A stretch of DNA of 64,000 bases, taken from contig CAVXYW010000002.1 in NCBI GenBank assembly GCA_963766295.1, positions 2,005,909 to 2,069,908 on the forward strand, read 5' to 3'. A model generated the notes under the pieces. That model saw nothing but the letters and a program-made list of their open reading frames with translations. It did no database searches and was not told the DNA's origin. This DNA comes from JBBDRJ01 sp963766295 (GTDB lineage: Bacteria; Actinomycetota; JAICYB01). Of this stretch, positions 52,228-60,546 are shown piece after piece. Every line of letters starts with the position of its first letter. Within the stretch, counting starts at the first letter, position 1. A program made the translations under genes and the position numbers.

Positions 52228-52273
52228 TTCGAACAGTCTGTCTCAAGAAAGGGCTCGCAGCTAAACTCCGGCG

Positions 52274-52888
52274 GTGACCGCGCTGACCGAGATAATCGAT
52301 CCGCTTCATACGACCCTCGTCACCCAGGAATGCCAGAACGGATCGATCGGCAGCGAAGCGTTGTGGCCCGCTCTGGCAACGGCGGCGGCCGGCGCGATCC
52401 CCAACATTTCAGCCCTCGTGGAAGCCGCTCGCGCTAATGAGGTCCCCGTCATTCATTGCATCGTCGCGAAGCGTCCAGACTTCCGCGGAGCAAACGACAA
52501 CGCTCCGTTGTTCAAGCCTGCGCGACGAAAGAGTGGCCTGCAGACGGGAACCGCGGCCGGCGAGTTGATCGAGCAGCTCGGGCCCGATCCAAAAGACTTT
52601 GTTCTCACCCGCGGCCACTCCGTCTCACCTTTCTCCAACACCGGTCTGGATTCACTGCTGCGAAATCTCGGCTCCCGGACGGTCGTCGTGACCGGAGTCT
52701 CGGTCAACGTCGCGATCTTCTCCGCGGTGATGGACGGCGTGAACGCCGGTTATCGCATGGTCGTACCGCGAGACGCGGTTGCCGGTGTACCGAGCGACTA
52801 CGCGCGGATGATCCTCGAACGGTCGCTGTCACTTCTCGCCGACGTGATAGATACCAGCGAAGTAATCGATGCCTGGAGGCAACCGTGA
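52274..52888 (+). CDS. Isochorismatase-fold protein lacking the catalytic triad
   Basis: 204 residues, GTG start. The fold is clear: TLVTQECQNGSIG at the N-terminus, FVLTRGHSVSPFSNTGLDSL, VVVTGVSVNVAIFSAVMDGV and YRMVVPRDAVAG. The family triad Asp-Lys-Cys is not seen: the Asp place is Glu (TQEC), Lys is replaced in TRGH, and the Cys position reads VNVAIF. It may be a distinct enzyme subfamily or a non-catalytic binding protein. GTGA overlap couples it to the alcohol dehydrogenase. Confidence 0.8.
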   Translation: MTALTEIIDPLHTTLVTQECQNGSIGSEALWPALATAAAGAIPNISALVEAARANEVPVIHCIVAKRPDFRGANDNAPLFKPARRKSGLQTGTAAGELIEQLGPDPKDFVLTRGHSVSPFSNTGLDSLLRNLGSRTVVVTGVSVNVAIFSAVMDGVNAGYRMVVPRDAVAGVPSDYARMILERSLSLLADVIDTSEVIDAWRQP

Positions 52889-53928
52889 AGGCCGTGATCC
52901 TCGAAGGCGAACGGGACGTCAAGGTCGGCGACGTTCCCGACCCGGAACTGTCAGGCCCCGACGGTGTGATCGTTCGCGTCGAGCGATCGGCGATCTGCGG
53001 ATCGGACCTGCACTTCTATCACGGCAGCGTCGCCGTCCCGGGCGTGCGTCTCGGTCACGAATTCATCGGGTCGGTGATCGAAACCGGATCCGATGTTCGG
53101 ACCTTGCAGAAAAGCGATCGCGTCCTGGTGTCCGGGGTCATCGGTTGCGGACGTTGCGCTGCGTGTTTGGCGCGTGACCCGGTCGTCTGCCGCAACGGCG
53201 GACCTAAGGTCTTCGGCTCGAGTCTCGACTTGCCGGGAGGTCAAGCCGAAGCAGTTGCCGTTCCGGCCGCCGACACCTCGACGCTCAAGGTCCCCGAGAA
53301 CATCACCGACGAACAAGCCGTCCTGCTGACCGACATCTTGCCCACCGGCTATCTCGGCGCACAGATGGCAGATATCCGTCCGGGTTCGACCGTCGCCGTG
53401 TTCGGATGCGGGCCGGTGGGTTTGATGACGCTGCATTGCGTTTCGCTGTTCGGACCGGGACGCGTGCTGGCGATCGACACACTGCCCGAGCGCCGAGCGC
53501 GTGCAGAAGCATTGGGGGCCGAGCCGATCGATCCCGCGGACGGTGGCTCAGTTGCGCAGATCATGGGCCGGACCGGTGGGCGCGGTGCCGACTGTGTCAT
53601 CGAAGCGATCGGCGCCGACCAGACGATCGTCGAATCGCTCATGTCGGCCGCTCCCGGCGGAACCGTTGCCATCATCGGCGTGAGCATGAACCTCGCACTG
53701 CCTATCCCTTTCCCGTTGATCCTCTTCAAGCGGCTAACGGTTAGAGCAGCTTTGGCATCGATACCGATGACATGGGATGCGCTTGTCCCGTTGGTGGCTT
53801 CAGGCAAGATCACGCCAGACGACGTCTTCACTCACAAGATGGGTTTGTCCGAAGCGGCCGCGGCCTATCGCATGTTCGACGCGCGCGAGGACGGTGTAGG
53901 AAAGGTTCTGCTGGATCCGGCGCGCTAA
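52885..53928 (+). CDS. Zinc-dependent alcohol/sorbitol-type dehydrogenase (MDR family)
   Basis: 347 residues from GTG 52885, preceded by GGAGGC. The catalytic zinc site is SAICGSDLHFYHG and RLGHEFIG; the structural zinc site is GCGRCAACLARDPVVC. The NAD(P) site is VAVFGCGPVGLMTLHC. It oxidises an alcohol using NAD(P); glutathione-independent formaldehyde, threonine and sorbitol dehydrogenases are relatives, so the substrate is open. It is coupled with the isochorismatase-like gene. Confidence 0.9.
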   Translation: MKAVILEGERDVKVGDVPDPELSGPDGVIVRVERSAICGSDLHFYHGSVAVPGVRLGHEFIGSVIETGSDVRTLQKSDRVLVSGVIGCGRCAACLARDPVVCRNGGPKVFGSSLDLPGGQAEAVAVPAADTSTLKVPENITDEQAVLLTDILPTGYLGAQMADIRPGSTVAVFGCGPVGLMTLHCVSLFGPGRVLAIDTLPERRARAEALGAEPIDPADGGSVAQIMGRTGGRGADCVIEAIGADQTIVESLMSAAPGGTVAIIGVSMNLALPIPFPLILFKRLTVRAALASIPMTWDALVPLVASGKITPDDVFTHKMGLSEAAAAYRMFDAREDGVGKVLLDPAR

Positions 53929-53934
53929 ACCCGG

Positions 53935-54915
53935 TTAAGGCCGCGCCGCGCCGACCGGCCGCGAGTAGTAAATCGACTCCTCACGAACCGTCTCTCCGGA
54001 CTGCGGAGCGTGCACCATCACGCCGCCACCCTTGTAGATCCCGACGTGATGGATCGGGCTCCCGTAGAAAACGAGGTCGCCCGGAGCCAGCTGAGACAGC
54101 GAGACGTGAGGCAAGGACGAGTACTGCGCCTTCGATGAGTGAGGCAATGAAACACCGGCGCGGGCCCAGGCCCACATGGTCAGCCCAGAGCAGTCGTAGG
54201 AATTTGGTCCGGCGCCACCCCACTTGTACGGCTTGCCCATCTGCGACGAAGCGGCCGACACCGCTTGTCCGGCGGTAGCGCGCACCGGGCCTGCGGGACG
54301 GATGGACGACGAGAGCTCACCGGCTGCGCCGAGTCGAGCGCGGCGCGCCGCATCGAGTGAGCTCACGTTGGCTCGCGCGAGAAGACTCTGCGTGCGGTCC
54401 AGCGCAGCAGCCGCCGCGCGACGTTGCTCGTTCATCTCGAGCTCTTCGCTTCTTGCTTGATCGCGGAGACCCTGAAGGTTCTTCGCCGCCGCCTGGTTCT
54501 CCGCCTTCGCCTTGCGGATCTGGAGTAGGAGGGTGTCGGCGGAAAGGGCGGCCTTGCCCGCCAGCGCTCTGCCACGTGACAGGTCACCGAAGCTTTTCGC
54601 TTGGAAGAACGTGTCCAAGCCGGCAGCCGGGTGCATGTACATGTCGCGGACGGCCACCCCGAGACGTTCCCGCACAGCATCGAGCCGCTCCTCGGAACGC
54701 GCGGCATCGCTTCGCGCCTCGCCCAGCTTCGCGTCCAGGCCGGCGCGCTTCAGTTTCGCGTTGTTGTAGGCCTCGGTGACCCGACTGAGTCGTTCACTTG
54801 CGCGTTCGAGCTGCGACCTCGCGGACGCAGCCGACTGCGAAGAAACAGGAGACGCTGTTATCGCGGTCGTGGCGACCGCGGCGAGAAGCGAACAGACGAA
54901 AGAAAGACGTCGCAT
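53935..54915 (-). CDS. Secreted NlpC/P60 peptidoglycan endopeptidase
   Basis: 326 residues. A signal peptide (about 1-27) precedes a long coiled coil (about 30-190), as in RipA/RipC-type hydrolases, and then an NlpC/P60 domain (about 210-326). The catalytic Cys lies in NSYDCSGLTMWAWARAG, a His in IHHVGIYKGG, and the third polar residue in MVHAPQSG. It cleaves D-gamma-Glu to diaminopimelate bonds in stem peptides, probably in cell separation. The coiled coil may auto-inhibit or dock to FtsEX. It is monocistronic. Confidence 0.93.
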   Translation of the reverse strand: MRRLSFVCSLLAAVATTAITASPVSSQSAASARSQLERASERLSRVTEAYNNAKLKRAGLDAKLGEARSDAARSEERLDAVRERLGVAVRDMYMHPAAGLDTFFQAKSFGDLSRGRALAGKAALSADTLLLQIRKAKAENQAAAKNLQGLRDQARSEELEMNEQRRAAAAALDRTQSLLARANVSSLDAARRARLGAAGELSSSIRPAGPVRATAGQAVSAASSQMGKPYKWGGAGPNSYDCSGLTMWAWARAGVSLPHSSKAQYSSLPHVSLSQLAPGDLVFYGSPIHHVGIYKGGGVMVHAPQSGETVREESIYYSRPVGAARP

Positions 54916-54984
54916 GGTGGTTTGCCCGTTGAGGGGACCTCATCAAAGCCCAGATCGACGACACGAGCAAATCAATGCCCTGAT

Positions 54985-55443
54985 CTAGCGCCTGGGCATC
55001 CTTCTTATGCGATGACGAAAGTGCAGGTCGAAGATCGCAAATGAGTGACAGAACGCAGCCACCATTCCGGGCAGCTGATCAGCCGCGATGAACAGCCGTG
55101 GGCGAGGTTCGAGGTCGGCGTAGTGCCCGGCGGCGATCGCAATGAGGCCACCAACAGCCGACAAGATGAGAAGGGACTGCTGGGGAACCATCAGCAACAG
55201 TCCGCGGGACGTTCCGCGCTGCCGCACGCCGCGCAAGGCCATTCCGGACGCGATCAGAAGGATCATCGCTGTGAGGAAACGGTGCCCGAAGCGCAGCGAA
55301 TGGACGGGCGTCGAGCCGAACGGATCGTCCGAGGCGATGAGCATCAACGCCCAGATCCCGAGCAGCAGCGTCGCGTAGTGGATCATCCACGCGTTTCGGA
55401 AATACTCGTCCCAGATGTACCGGCGTTTCACGACCGTTAGCAT
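54985..55443 (-). CDS. Four-helix membrane protein, unknown
   Basis: 152 residues from ATG 55443 (MLTVVKRRYIWDEYFRNAW); longer upstream starts lack support. About four membrane helices: MIHYATLLLGIWALMLIAS, FLTAMILLIASGMALRGV, LLLMVPQQSLLILSAVGGLI and a last helix with FIAADQLPGMVAAFCHSFAI. The ends are basic. No family recognised. A fragment of a different membrane-protein family (HTTM) lies on the other strand just beyond. Confidence 0.55.
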   Translation of the reverse strand: MLTVVKRRYIWDEYFRNAWMIHYATLLLGIWALMLIASDDPFGSTPVHSLRFGHRFLTAMILLIASGMALRGVRQRGTSRGLLLMVPQQSLLILSAVGGLIAIAAGHYADLEPRPRLFIAADQLPGMVAAFCHSFAIFDLHFRHRIRRMPRR

Positions 55444-55559
55444 CACTAACCGGGGACTTGAAAGCACATCGGCTGCGACGACAGCCCACGATTGGCTGCG
55501 TCCGCACCTGATGAGGGCACTCGTCAAGCGTGGGGGTCGGCCGCGCTGGACGCACAGTC

Positions 55560-55727
55560 CCTTTCCTGCTTCTGCATGGGCGCACTCGCGTACCCGCGTT
55601 CGCGCTGGCGATCGGATTTCATTTCATGAACTCCCGGCTGTTCGGCATCGGGATATTCCCGTGGATGATGATCGTCGGCACTTCGGTCTTATTCGACCCG
55701 GATTGGCCGCGCCGCCTCCAAGGCTCA
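55560..55727 (+). pseudogene. HTTM-domain (vitamin K-dependent carboxylase-like) gene fragment
   Basis: About 55 codons read TRVPAFALAIGFHFMNSRLF followed by GIGIFPWMMIVGTSVLFDPDW and PRRL. This is the FHxxxxxLFxIGxFPWxM...F.PDWPRR core of HTTM proteins. The frame then runs on without similarity, antisense to the VOC gene, and nothing upstream matches the family. It is a remnant truncated at both ends. No intact copy is in the window. Confidence 0.6.
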
Positions 55728-55739
55728 AGACGACCGGAC

Positions 55740-56141
55740 TCACTCCGAGCGTCGAGGATCGTCGGGCGTCGCGTTGCGCGGGATGATCTGCTGGACGGAC
55801 CACCGATTACCGTCCGGATCGTCGAAGTAGACGAACGAGCCCCACGCGAGGTCCTCGATCGCGCTCGTCGGTGCGCCACGCTTCTCGAGCTCCGCATGAG
55901 CGGCTTCGATGTCCTTAACGACCATCTGAAGACCGTGATAGGAGCCGGGGGGATCGGTGGTTAGACCATCGCCGAACGCGATCGAGCAGGCCGAGCCTGG
56001 CGGCGTTAGCTGGACGAAACGCAATTCATCGCTAACGCGTTGATCGTGGTCTGTGACGAAGCCGATCTTCTCTGTGTAGAACTCCTTGGCCCGGTCGACG
56101 TTGCTCACCGGCAGCACAACCAGCTCGAGCTTCCAGTCCAT
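55740..56141 (-). CDS. VOC superfamily (glyoxalase/bleomycin-resistance-like) protein
   Basis: 133 residues from ATG 56141, with AAGGGAG 6 bases upstream. A single VOC module of two beta-alpha-beta-beta-beta units: ELVVLPVSNVDRAKEFYTEK at the start, LQMVVKDIEAAHAELEKRG, and the closing VYFDDPDGNRWSVQQI. The conserved Glu and metal-ligand positions are partly present. The substrate is unknown. Confidence 0.88.
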   Translation of the reverse strand: MDWKLELVVLPVSNVDRAKEFYTEKIGFVTDHDQRVSDELRFVQLTPPGSACSIAFGDGLTTDPPGSYHGLQMVVKDIEAAHAELEKRGAPTSAIEDLAWGSFVYFDDPDGNRWSVQQIIPRNATPDDPRRSE

Positions 56142-56240
56142 CGGCTGCTCCCTTCGTTCGGTCGTAGCTTCGTTCGCGAGCATGCGAAAGCGTTGCGACA
56201 ACCGTCTGTCGGGTTCTTACCCCGTTTTAGGCCGAAGGGG

Positions 56241-56840
56241 TCAGCGGGGATCGCGGCCGAGCATTCCGAGGAGCCGGTCCTGCAGGGGCGCATCCTCCGG
56301 GACCTTCACCTCGGGACCGAAGACCTCGACGCCCGGACCGAACGCCCCCGGCGTCCTCATCTTCTCCATCAGGTCCGTCGGGATCGCGTTCATCGCCGTC
56401 CACGTGTTCTCCACTTCCTGAGGATCGATCGTGTCGTCTTGCCCTGTGGCACGAGCCAGATCCCAGCCATGCAGAACCATGTCCTCACTCACGACTTGGT
56501 CGATGTGCTCCGCCACCGTCATCTCGCCCGCGGGCGAGGAGACCGCGGTCGATGCGAGCTTCGGATCGTCGAGCACGGCTTCGATGTCAGATCGCGCGGA
56601 CAGGAAAGCCGCGAGTGGATCGTCGGCCACCGACGGCGCTGCGCTCAGCTGGCGATCGAAGGGTCGGAGCATCACACCGTGCATGTCGATGATGTGCTGG
56701 ACGACGCCGCGCGCGTCCCATTCCTTGCAAGGAGATCGATTGGACCATTGATCGGACTTAACGCCTCGGACTTTGCTCTCGAAGATGTCCGCCCGCCTTC
56801 GGTAGCGTGCCGCGATCTCACTCACGCCGACATGACCCAT
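56241..56840 (-). CDS. TIGR03086-type mycothiol-dependent/DinB-like metal-binding protein
   Basis: 199 residues. WSNRSPCKEWDARGVVQHII with DMHG and the later EDMVLHGWDLARATGQDD are the metal-ligand and family motifs of the DinB/MDMPI four-helix superfamily. In actinobacteria such proteins often use mycothiol as thiol partner. The ATG is directly adjacent to the stop of the receiver-thioredoxin-reductase gene, so they share a transcript. That links this thiol-type enzyme with a redox flavoprotein. Confidence 0.82.
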   Translation of the reverse strand: MGHVGVSEIAARYRRRADIFESKVRGVKSDQWSNRSPCKEWDARGVVQHIIDMHGVMLRPFDRQLSAAPSVADDPLAAFLSARSDIEAVLDDPKLASTAVSSPAGEMTVAEHIDQVVSEDMVLHGWDLARATGQDDTIDPQEVENTWTAMNAIPTDLMEKMRTPGAFGPGVEVFGPEVKVPEDAPLQDRLLGMLGRDPR

Positions 56841-58532
56841 CTAATGAGTTAGCGATGCAAGGTCCAGGTACTGGTGTACATGCGAAATGGCTACCGAGCC
56901 TTCACCCACAGCCGATGCAACTCGTTTCACAGAACCGGACCTAACATCGCCGACGGCGAACACGCCCGGCATCGTCGACTCGAACATGAATGGAGCGCGT
57001 TCGAGAGACCAGGCCTGGGCAGCCGTATCGGTGACGACGAATCCGTATTTGTCCCGCTCGATCTCTGATGGAAGCCAGTCGGTCAAAGGATGAGCGCCGA
57101 TCAGAACGAATAGTGCATCTGCCGGCATGTCTTCGGTCTCTCCAGATTCTCTGTTGCGAAGGGTGAGCTGTTCGAGCCGTCCTTCGCCGGCACCGTCGGA
57201 CACTTCCGTCTTGTACAGAACCTCGATCGATGGATTTCCATCGATCTCATCGATGAGGTATTTGGACATGCTCGCGGCAAGCGATACCCCGCGAACGAGG
57301 ATCGATACCTTCCTCGCGTATTTGCTCAGATGGACGGCGGCCTGTCCGGCGGAGTTTCCGCCCCCGACGACAAACACACTTCCTCCGGTGAACCGTTCCG
57401 CTTCCGAAGCGGAAGCGCCGTAGAAGACACCTGACCCGGTCAAGGGTTCCAGAGCCGGCACGTCGAGATGGCGGTATGCGACACCCATGGCAAGGACGAC
57501 CGATCTAACAGGTATCTCCATGCAACTGGACGAGCTCAAGTGGAGACGTTCTCCATCGGACCGGATCCCAAGTGCCTCACACATCATCACGAAGGTGGCA
57601 CCGAAGACCCAAGCCTGTTGATACGCGCGTTGCGCGAGCTCCGATCCACTTATGCCGCGCTGGAACCCGAGATAGTTGCGGATCTTCGAGCTTGCTCCCG
57701 CTTGTCCGCCGATCGCTTCGCGCTCGAGAACCAACGTCTTCAGACCTTCCGAGGATGCGTAAACGGCAGCGGCAAGTCCTGCCGGTCCCGCTCCGATAAC
57801 AACCACGTCGAACTCGAGCCGGCCGTGCAGAGAGGTATGCACCCCGTACGACTGCGCCAGCTCGGCGTTCGTGGGATCGACCAAGACGTGGCCGTTGCGC
57901 TGCACGACGATCGGCACGCCCGAATCAGATTGGCCGGCATCCGTTAGAAACTCTTGACCTTCCGGAGACGAACTCTCGTAGAAAAGGAACGGAACGCGGT
58001 TGCGCGTCAGTAGGTCGCGGATCTTCGCACCGCGTTCGGATTTTGCTTCCGCGATGACGGTCAGCTCTCGGGGGAAGGACGCATCCGAGCCCACCCATTC
58101 GTTGAGAAACTCCGTAACCGTTCGGTGGAAGAGTTCGTCCCCCGCCCGCCAAGGCTTGAGCAGGTAGTAGTCGATGTGGCCCAAGCCGATGGCTTTCCGA
58201 AGAGGACGCGACGTCGCGTCTATCTGCCACTCACCCCAAGTGATCAGCAAGACCCGCTTCGCATGTGGGTGCAGTCCGCAGGCCTGGGTGAGCAGATCGG
58301 TACCAGTGCCGTCCGCCAGCCACTGATCGGAAAGGATCAGCGCCACCCTGGTGCCAACCGAGCGCATCTCCTCTAGCTGATCAAGGGCCGTCGAGGCCGC
58401 CCGGGCGGTCAGGACCTGGTAGTCCTGGCCGTATCGCTTGGCCAATTCGGCACCGATCAGATCTATGACGTTCGGATCGTCGTCGACGGCCAGGATCACC
58501 GGTCGAGCATCAGAGTTGCTGTTTTCGGCCAC
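56841..58532 (-). CDS. Fused response-regulator receiver / thioredoxin-reductase-like flavoprotein
   Basis: 563 residues from GTG 58532. The receiver (about 10-130) has ILAVDDDPNVID, the phospho-Asp in LILSDQWLADGTG, VLLITWGEW, and Lys in YLLKPWRAG, so it looks able to be phosphorylated. A thioredoxin-fold-like module without Cys follows (about 150-230). The reductase part has FAD motif VVIGAGPAGLAAAVYASSEG (about 245), GGQAGASSKIRNYLGF, NADPH motif VFVVGGGNSAGQAAVHLSK (about 387), and GVFAVGDVRSGSVKRVASAV. The CxxC of true thioredoxin reductases is absent, so thioredoxin is not the substrate. It is divergent from a cyclase gene 61 bases away. Confidence 0.88.
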   Translation of the reverse strand: MAENSNSDARPVILAVDDDPNVIDLIGAELAKRYGQDYQVLTARAASTALDQLEEMRSVGTRVALILSDQWLADGTGTDLLTQACGLHPHAKRVLLITWGEWQIDATSRPLRKAIGLGHIDYYLLKPWRAGDELFHRTVTEFLNEWVGSDASFPRELTVIAEAKSERGAKIRDLLTRNRVPFLFYESSSPEGQEFLTDAGQSDSGVPIVVQRNGHVLVDPTNAELAQSYGVHTSLHGRLEFDVVVIGAGPAGLAAAVYASSEGLKTLVLEREAIGGQAGASSKIRNYLGFQRGISGSELAQRAYQQAWVFGATFVMMCEALGIRSDGERLHLSSSSCMEIPVRSVVLAMGVAYRHLDVPALEPLTGSGVFYGASASEAERFTGGSVFVVGGGNSAGQAAVHLSKYARKVSILVRGVSLAASMSKYLIDEIDGNPSIEVLYKTEVSDGAGEGRLEQLTLRNRESGETEDMPADALFVLIGAHPLTDWLPSEIERDKYGFVVTDTAAQAWSLERAPFMFESTMPGVFAVGDVRSGSVKRVASAVGEGSVAISHVHQYLDLASLTH

Positions 58533-58593
58533 GCCCCATTGTCGCGGGACTCGTCCAGCCGTGCCGAACCCTGTCTCGTGGAACAATGCGTAC

Positions 58594-60546
58594 ATGGCTG
58601 ATGCCGCCTCGATCCTCGAAGGTGCCAGGGAAGCGGCCGGGCGATACTCGTGGGCCGAGGCCTTCGAGCTGTTCGGATCCGCCGACGCGGCCACGCCGCT
58701 CGGGCCGGACGACCTGCGCAAGATGTCCGAAAGCGCCTGGTGGGTAGGCAAGATGCGCCACTGCATCGCATTGCGCGAACGCGCCTACGCAGCGTACGTC
58801 AAAGCCGGCAACAACAGGCTCGCCGCCCTCGTCGCCACCGACCTCGCAGACAGCCATCACGACCTCGCGGAGATGTCGATTTCGAATGCATGGGCACAAC
58901 GCGCAGCCAAGCTGCTCAAGGATGAACCGGAAGGCGGAGAGCACGGATGGCTCGAGCTCACGTACGCGCGTAACTCATTCCCGGATTGGCCGACGGTCCA
59001 AGAGCACGCCGCGCTCGCCGGCGAGATCGCCGCTCGCCACGGCGACAAGGACCTCTTTGCCCTGGCGCTCTCGGTTCGAGGGATGACTTTCGTTTATCAA
59101 GACGAGATCGATCGCGGGATGGAGCTGGTCGAAGAGGCAACCGTGGGAGCCGTGTCGGGCGAGCTCGGACCGATGGCCACCGGCTGGATCTTCTGCATGA
59201 TGATCAGCACTACGTCGCACCTCGCTGACTGGCAGCGCGCCGGCCAGTGGACGGAAGCTGCCAAACGCTGGTGCGACCGCCAAGCCATCAACGGATTCCC
59301 CGGGGTGTGCCGCGTTCACCGCGCCGAGATCATGCGTTTGCGCGGATCCTTCTCCGAAGCCGAAGAAGAGGCTCGCGTCGCTACCGACGAACTGGCTTCA
59401 TTCAACCTGGTCTTCGCTGCGCTGGCTTTCAAAGAGCTCGGCGATATCCGGCTTGGTATGGGAGAGATCGAAGCCGCCGAAGAGGCCTACCGCCAAGCCA
59501 ACGAGATGGGCGTCTCGCCCCAGCCGGGCCTTGCCATGATCCAGGTGCTGCGAGGCAAGCCGGAAGCTGCGGCGAAAGCACTCGCCCGTGCGCTCGCCGA
59601 TCAAGGCATGGGACCGATGGACAAGGCCAAGATCCTGCCGGCCTATATCGAAGTCGCCCTGTCCCTGGGCGATCTCGACGCCGCCCGAAGGTCGGCCGCG
59701 GAGCTCCAGGAGATCGTCGCACCGCATACCAGCGCAGCACTCCGAGCCGTAGTCGAGGTGTCCAACGCCTCCGTGCAACTCGCGGAGGAAGATCTCGGCG
59801 CCGCGGAGAGCGCGGCAAAGCGGGCCGTCCGCCTGTACAAGGAAGCGGATCTGACCTACGACGCGGCTAAGACAACTCTCCTCCTCGGTCGGATCTATCA
59901 GGCACAGGACGACACGGACGCCGCGCAATTCGAGATGAGCTCCGCCCTCTCAACTTTCGAGAGGCTCGGAGCATTGCCCGACGCCGACCGAGCTCGAAAC
60001 CTTCTGGCTTCCGCTACCCCAACCATTGAGCCGGCCGAACACAGAGTTGCAAAGACATTCCTGTTCTCCGACATCGTGAAGTCGACGAACCTCTTGGACG
60101 CCATCGGTGACGACGCCTGGGGCGACCTGCTCAAGTGGCACGACGACAAGCTGCGCAAACTCTTCGCGGAGCACGGAGGAGAAGAGGTCGCACACACCGG
60201 CGACGGGTTCTTCGTCGCCTTCTCCAATGCGGACGAAGCCGTCGCGTGCGCTATCGACATACAGCGCTCTCTGACCGAACATCGCCGCGCCCATGGATTC
60301 GCTCCGCAAGTGCGGGTCGGCTTGCACGCCACGGAGGCGGCCGAGGTAAAGGGGAACTACCACGGCAAGGGTGTCCACGAAGCCGCGCGCATCGGTGCGA
60401 TCGCGGACGGCGGAGAGATCGTGGTCAGCGTTGCAACCCTCGACTGCTTCAGTTCGAAGGTGAAGACGTCCGATCAGCGCGAGGTCGAGCTCAAGGGCGT
60501 AAGCGAACCGATCGCCATCGCCTCCGTCGACTGGCGCGAGCAGTAG
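58594..60546 (+). CDS. TPR-repeat protein with C-terminal class III nucleotide cyclase domain
   Basis: 650 residues from ATG 58594. Residues about 10-470 are helical TPR-like repeats (AALAFKELGDIRLGMGEIEA is one). A class III cyclase homology domain follows: FLFSDIVKSTNLL (about 489, first metal Asp), EEVAHTGDGFFVAF (about 534, second metal Asp) and GKGVHEAARIGAIADGGEIV with the transition-state Arg. The substrate-selecting Lys found before TxGD in many cyclases is not in place (VAHTGDG). It may make cAMP or bind nucleotide only. No membrane segment is seen. Confidence 0.87.
   Translation: MADAASILEGAREAAGRYSWAEAFELFGSADAATPLGPDDLRKMSESAWWVGKMRHCIALRERAYAAYVKAGNNRLAALVATDLADSHHDLAEMSISNAWAQRAAKLLKDEPEGGEHGWLELTYARNSFPDWPTVQEHAALAGEIAARHGDKDLFALALSVRGMTFVYQDEIDRGMELVEEATVGAVSGELGPMATGWIFCMMISTTSHLADWQRAGQWTEAAKRWCDRQAINGFPGVCRVHRAEIMRLRGSFSEAEEEARVATDELASFNLVFAALAFKELGDIRLGMGEIEAAEEAYRQANEMGVSPQPGLAMIQVLRGKPEAAAKALARALADQGMGPMDKAKILPAYIEVALSLGDLDAARRSAAELQEIVAPHTSAALRAVVEVSNASVQLAEEDLGAAESAAKRAVRLYKEADLTYDAAKTTLLLGRIYQAQDDTDAAQFEMSSALSTFERLGALPDADRARNLLASATPTIEPAEHRVAKTFLFSDIVKSTNLLDAIGDDAWGDLLKWHDDKLRKLFAEHGGEEVAHTGDGFFVAFSNADEAVACAIDIQRSLTEHRRAHGFAPQVRVGLHATEAAEVKGNYHGKGVHEAARIGAIADGGEIVVSVATLDCFSSKVKTSDQREVELKGVSEPIAIASVDWREQ

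Noticed and set aside
55530..55964. 144-codon plus-strand frame as a whole gene
   Set aside because: Only the first part (to about 55727) has family similarity (HTTM core). The rest is antisense to the VOC gene and shows none, so it is annotated as a fragment only.
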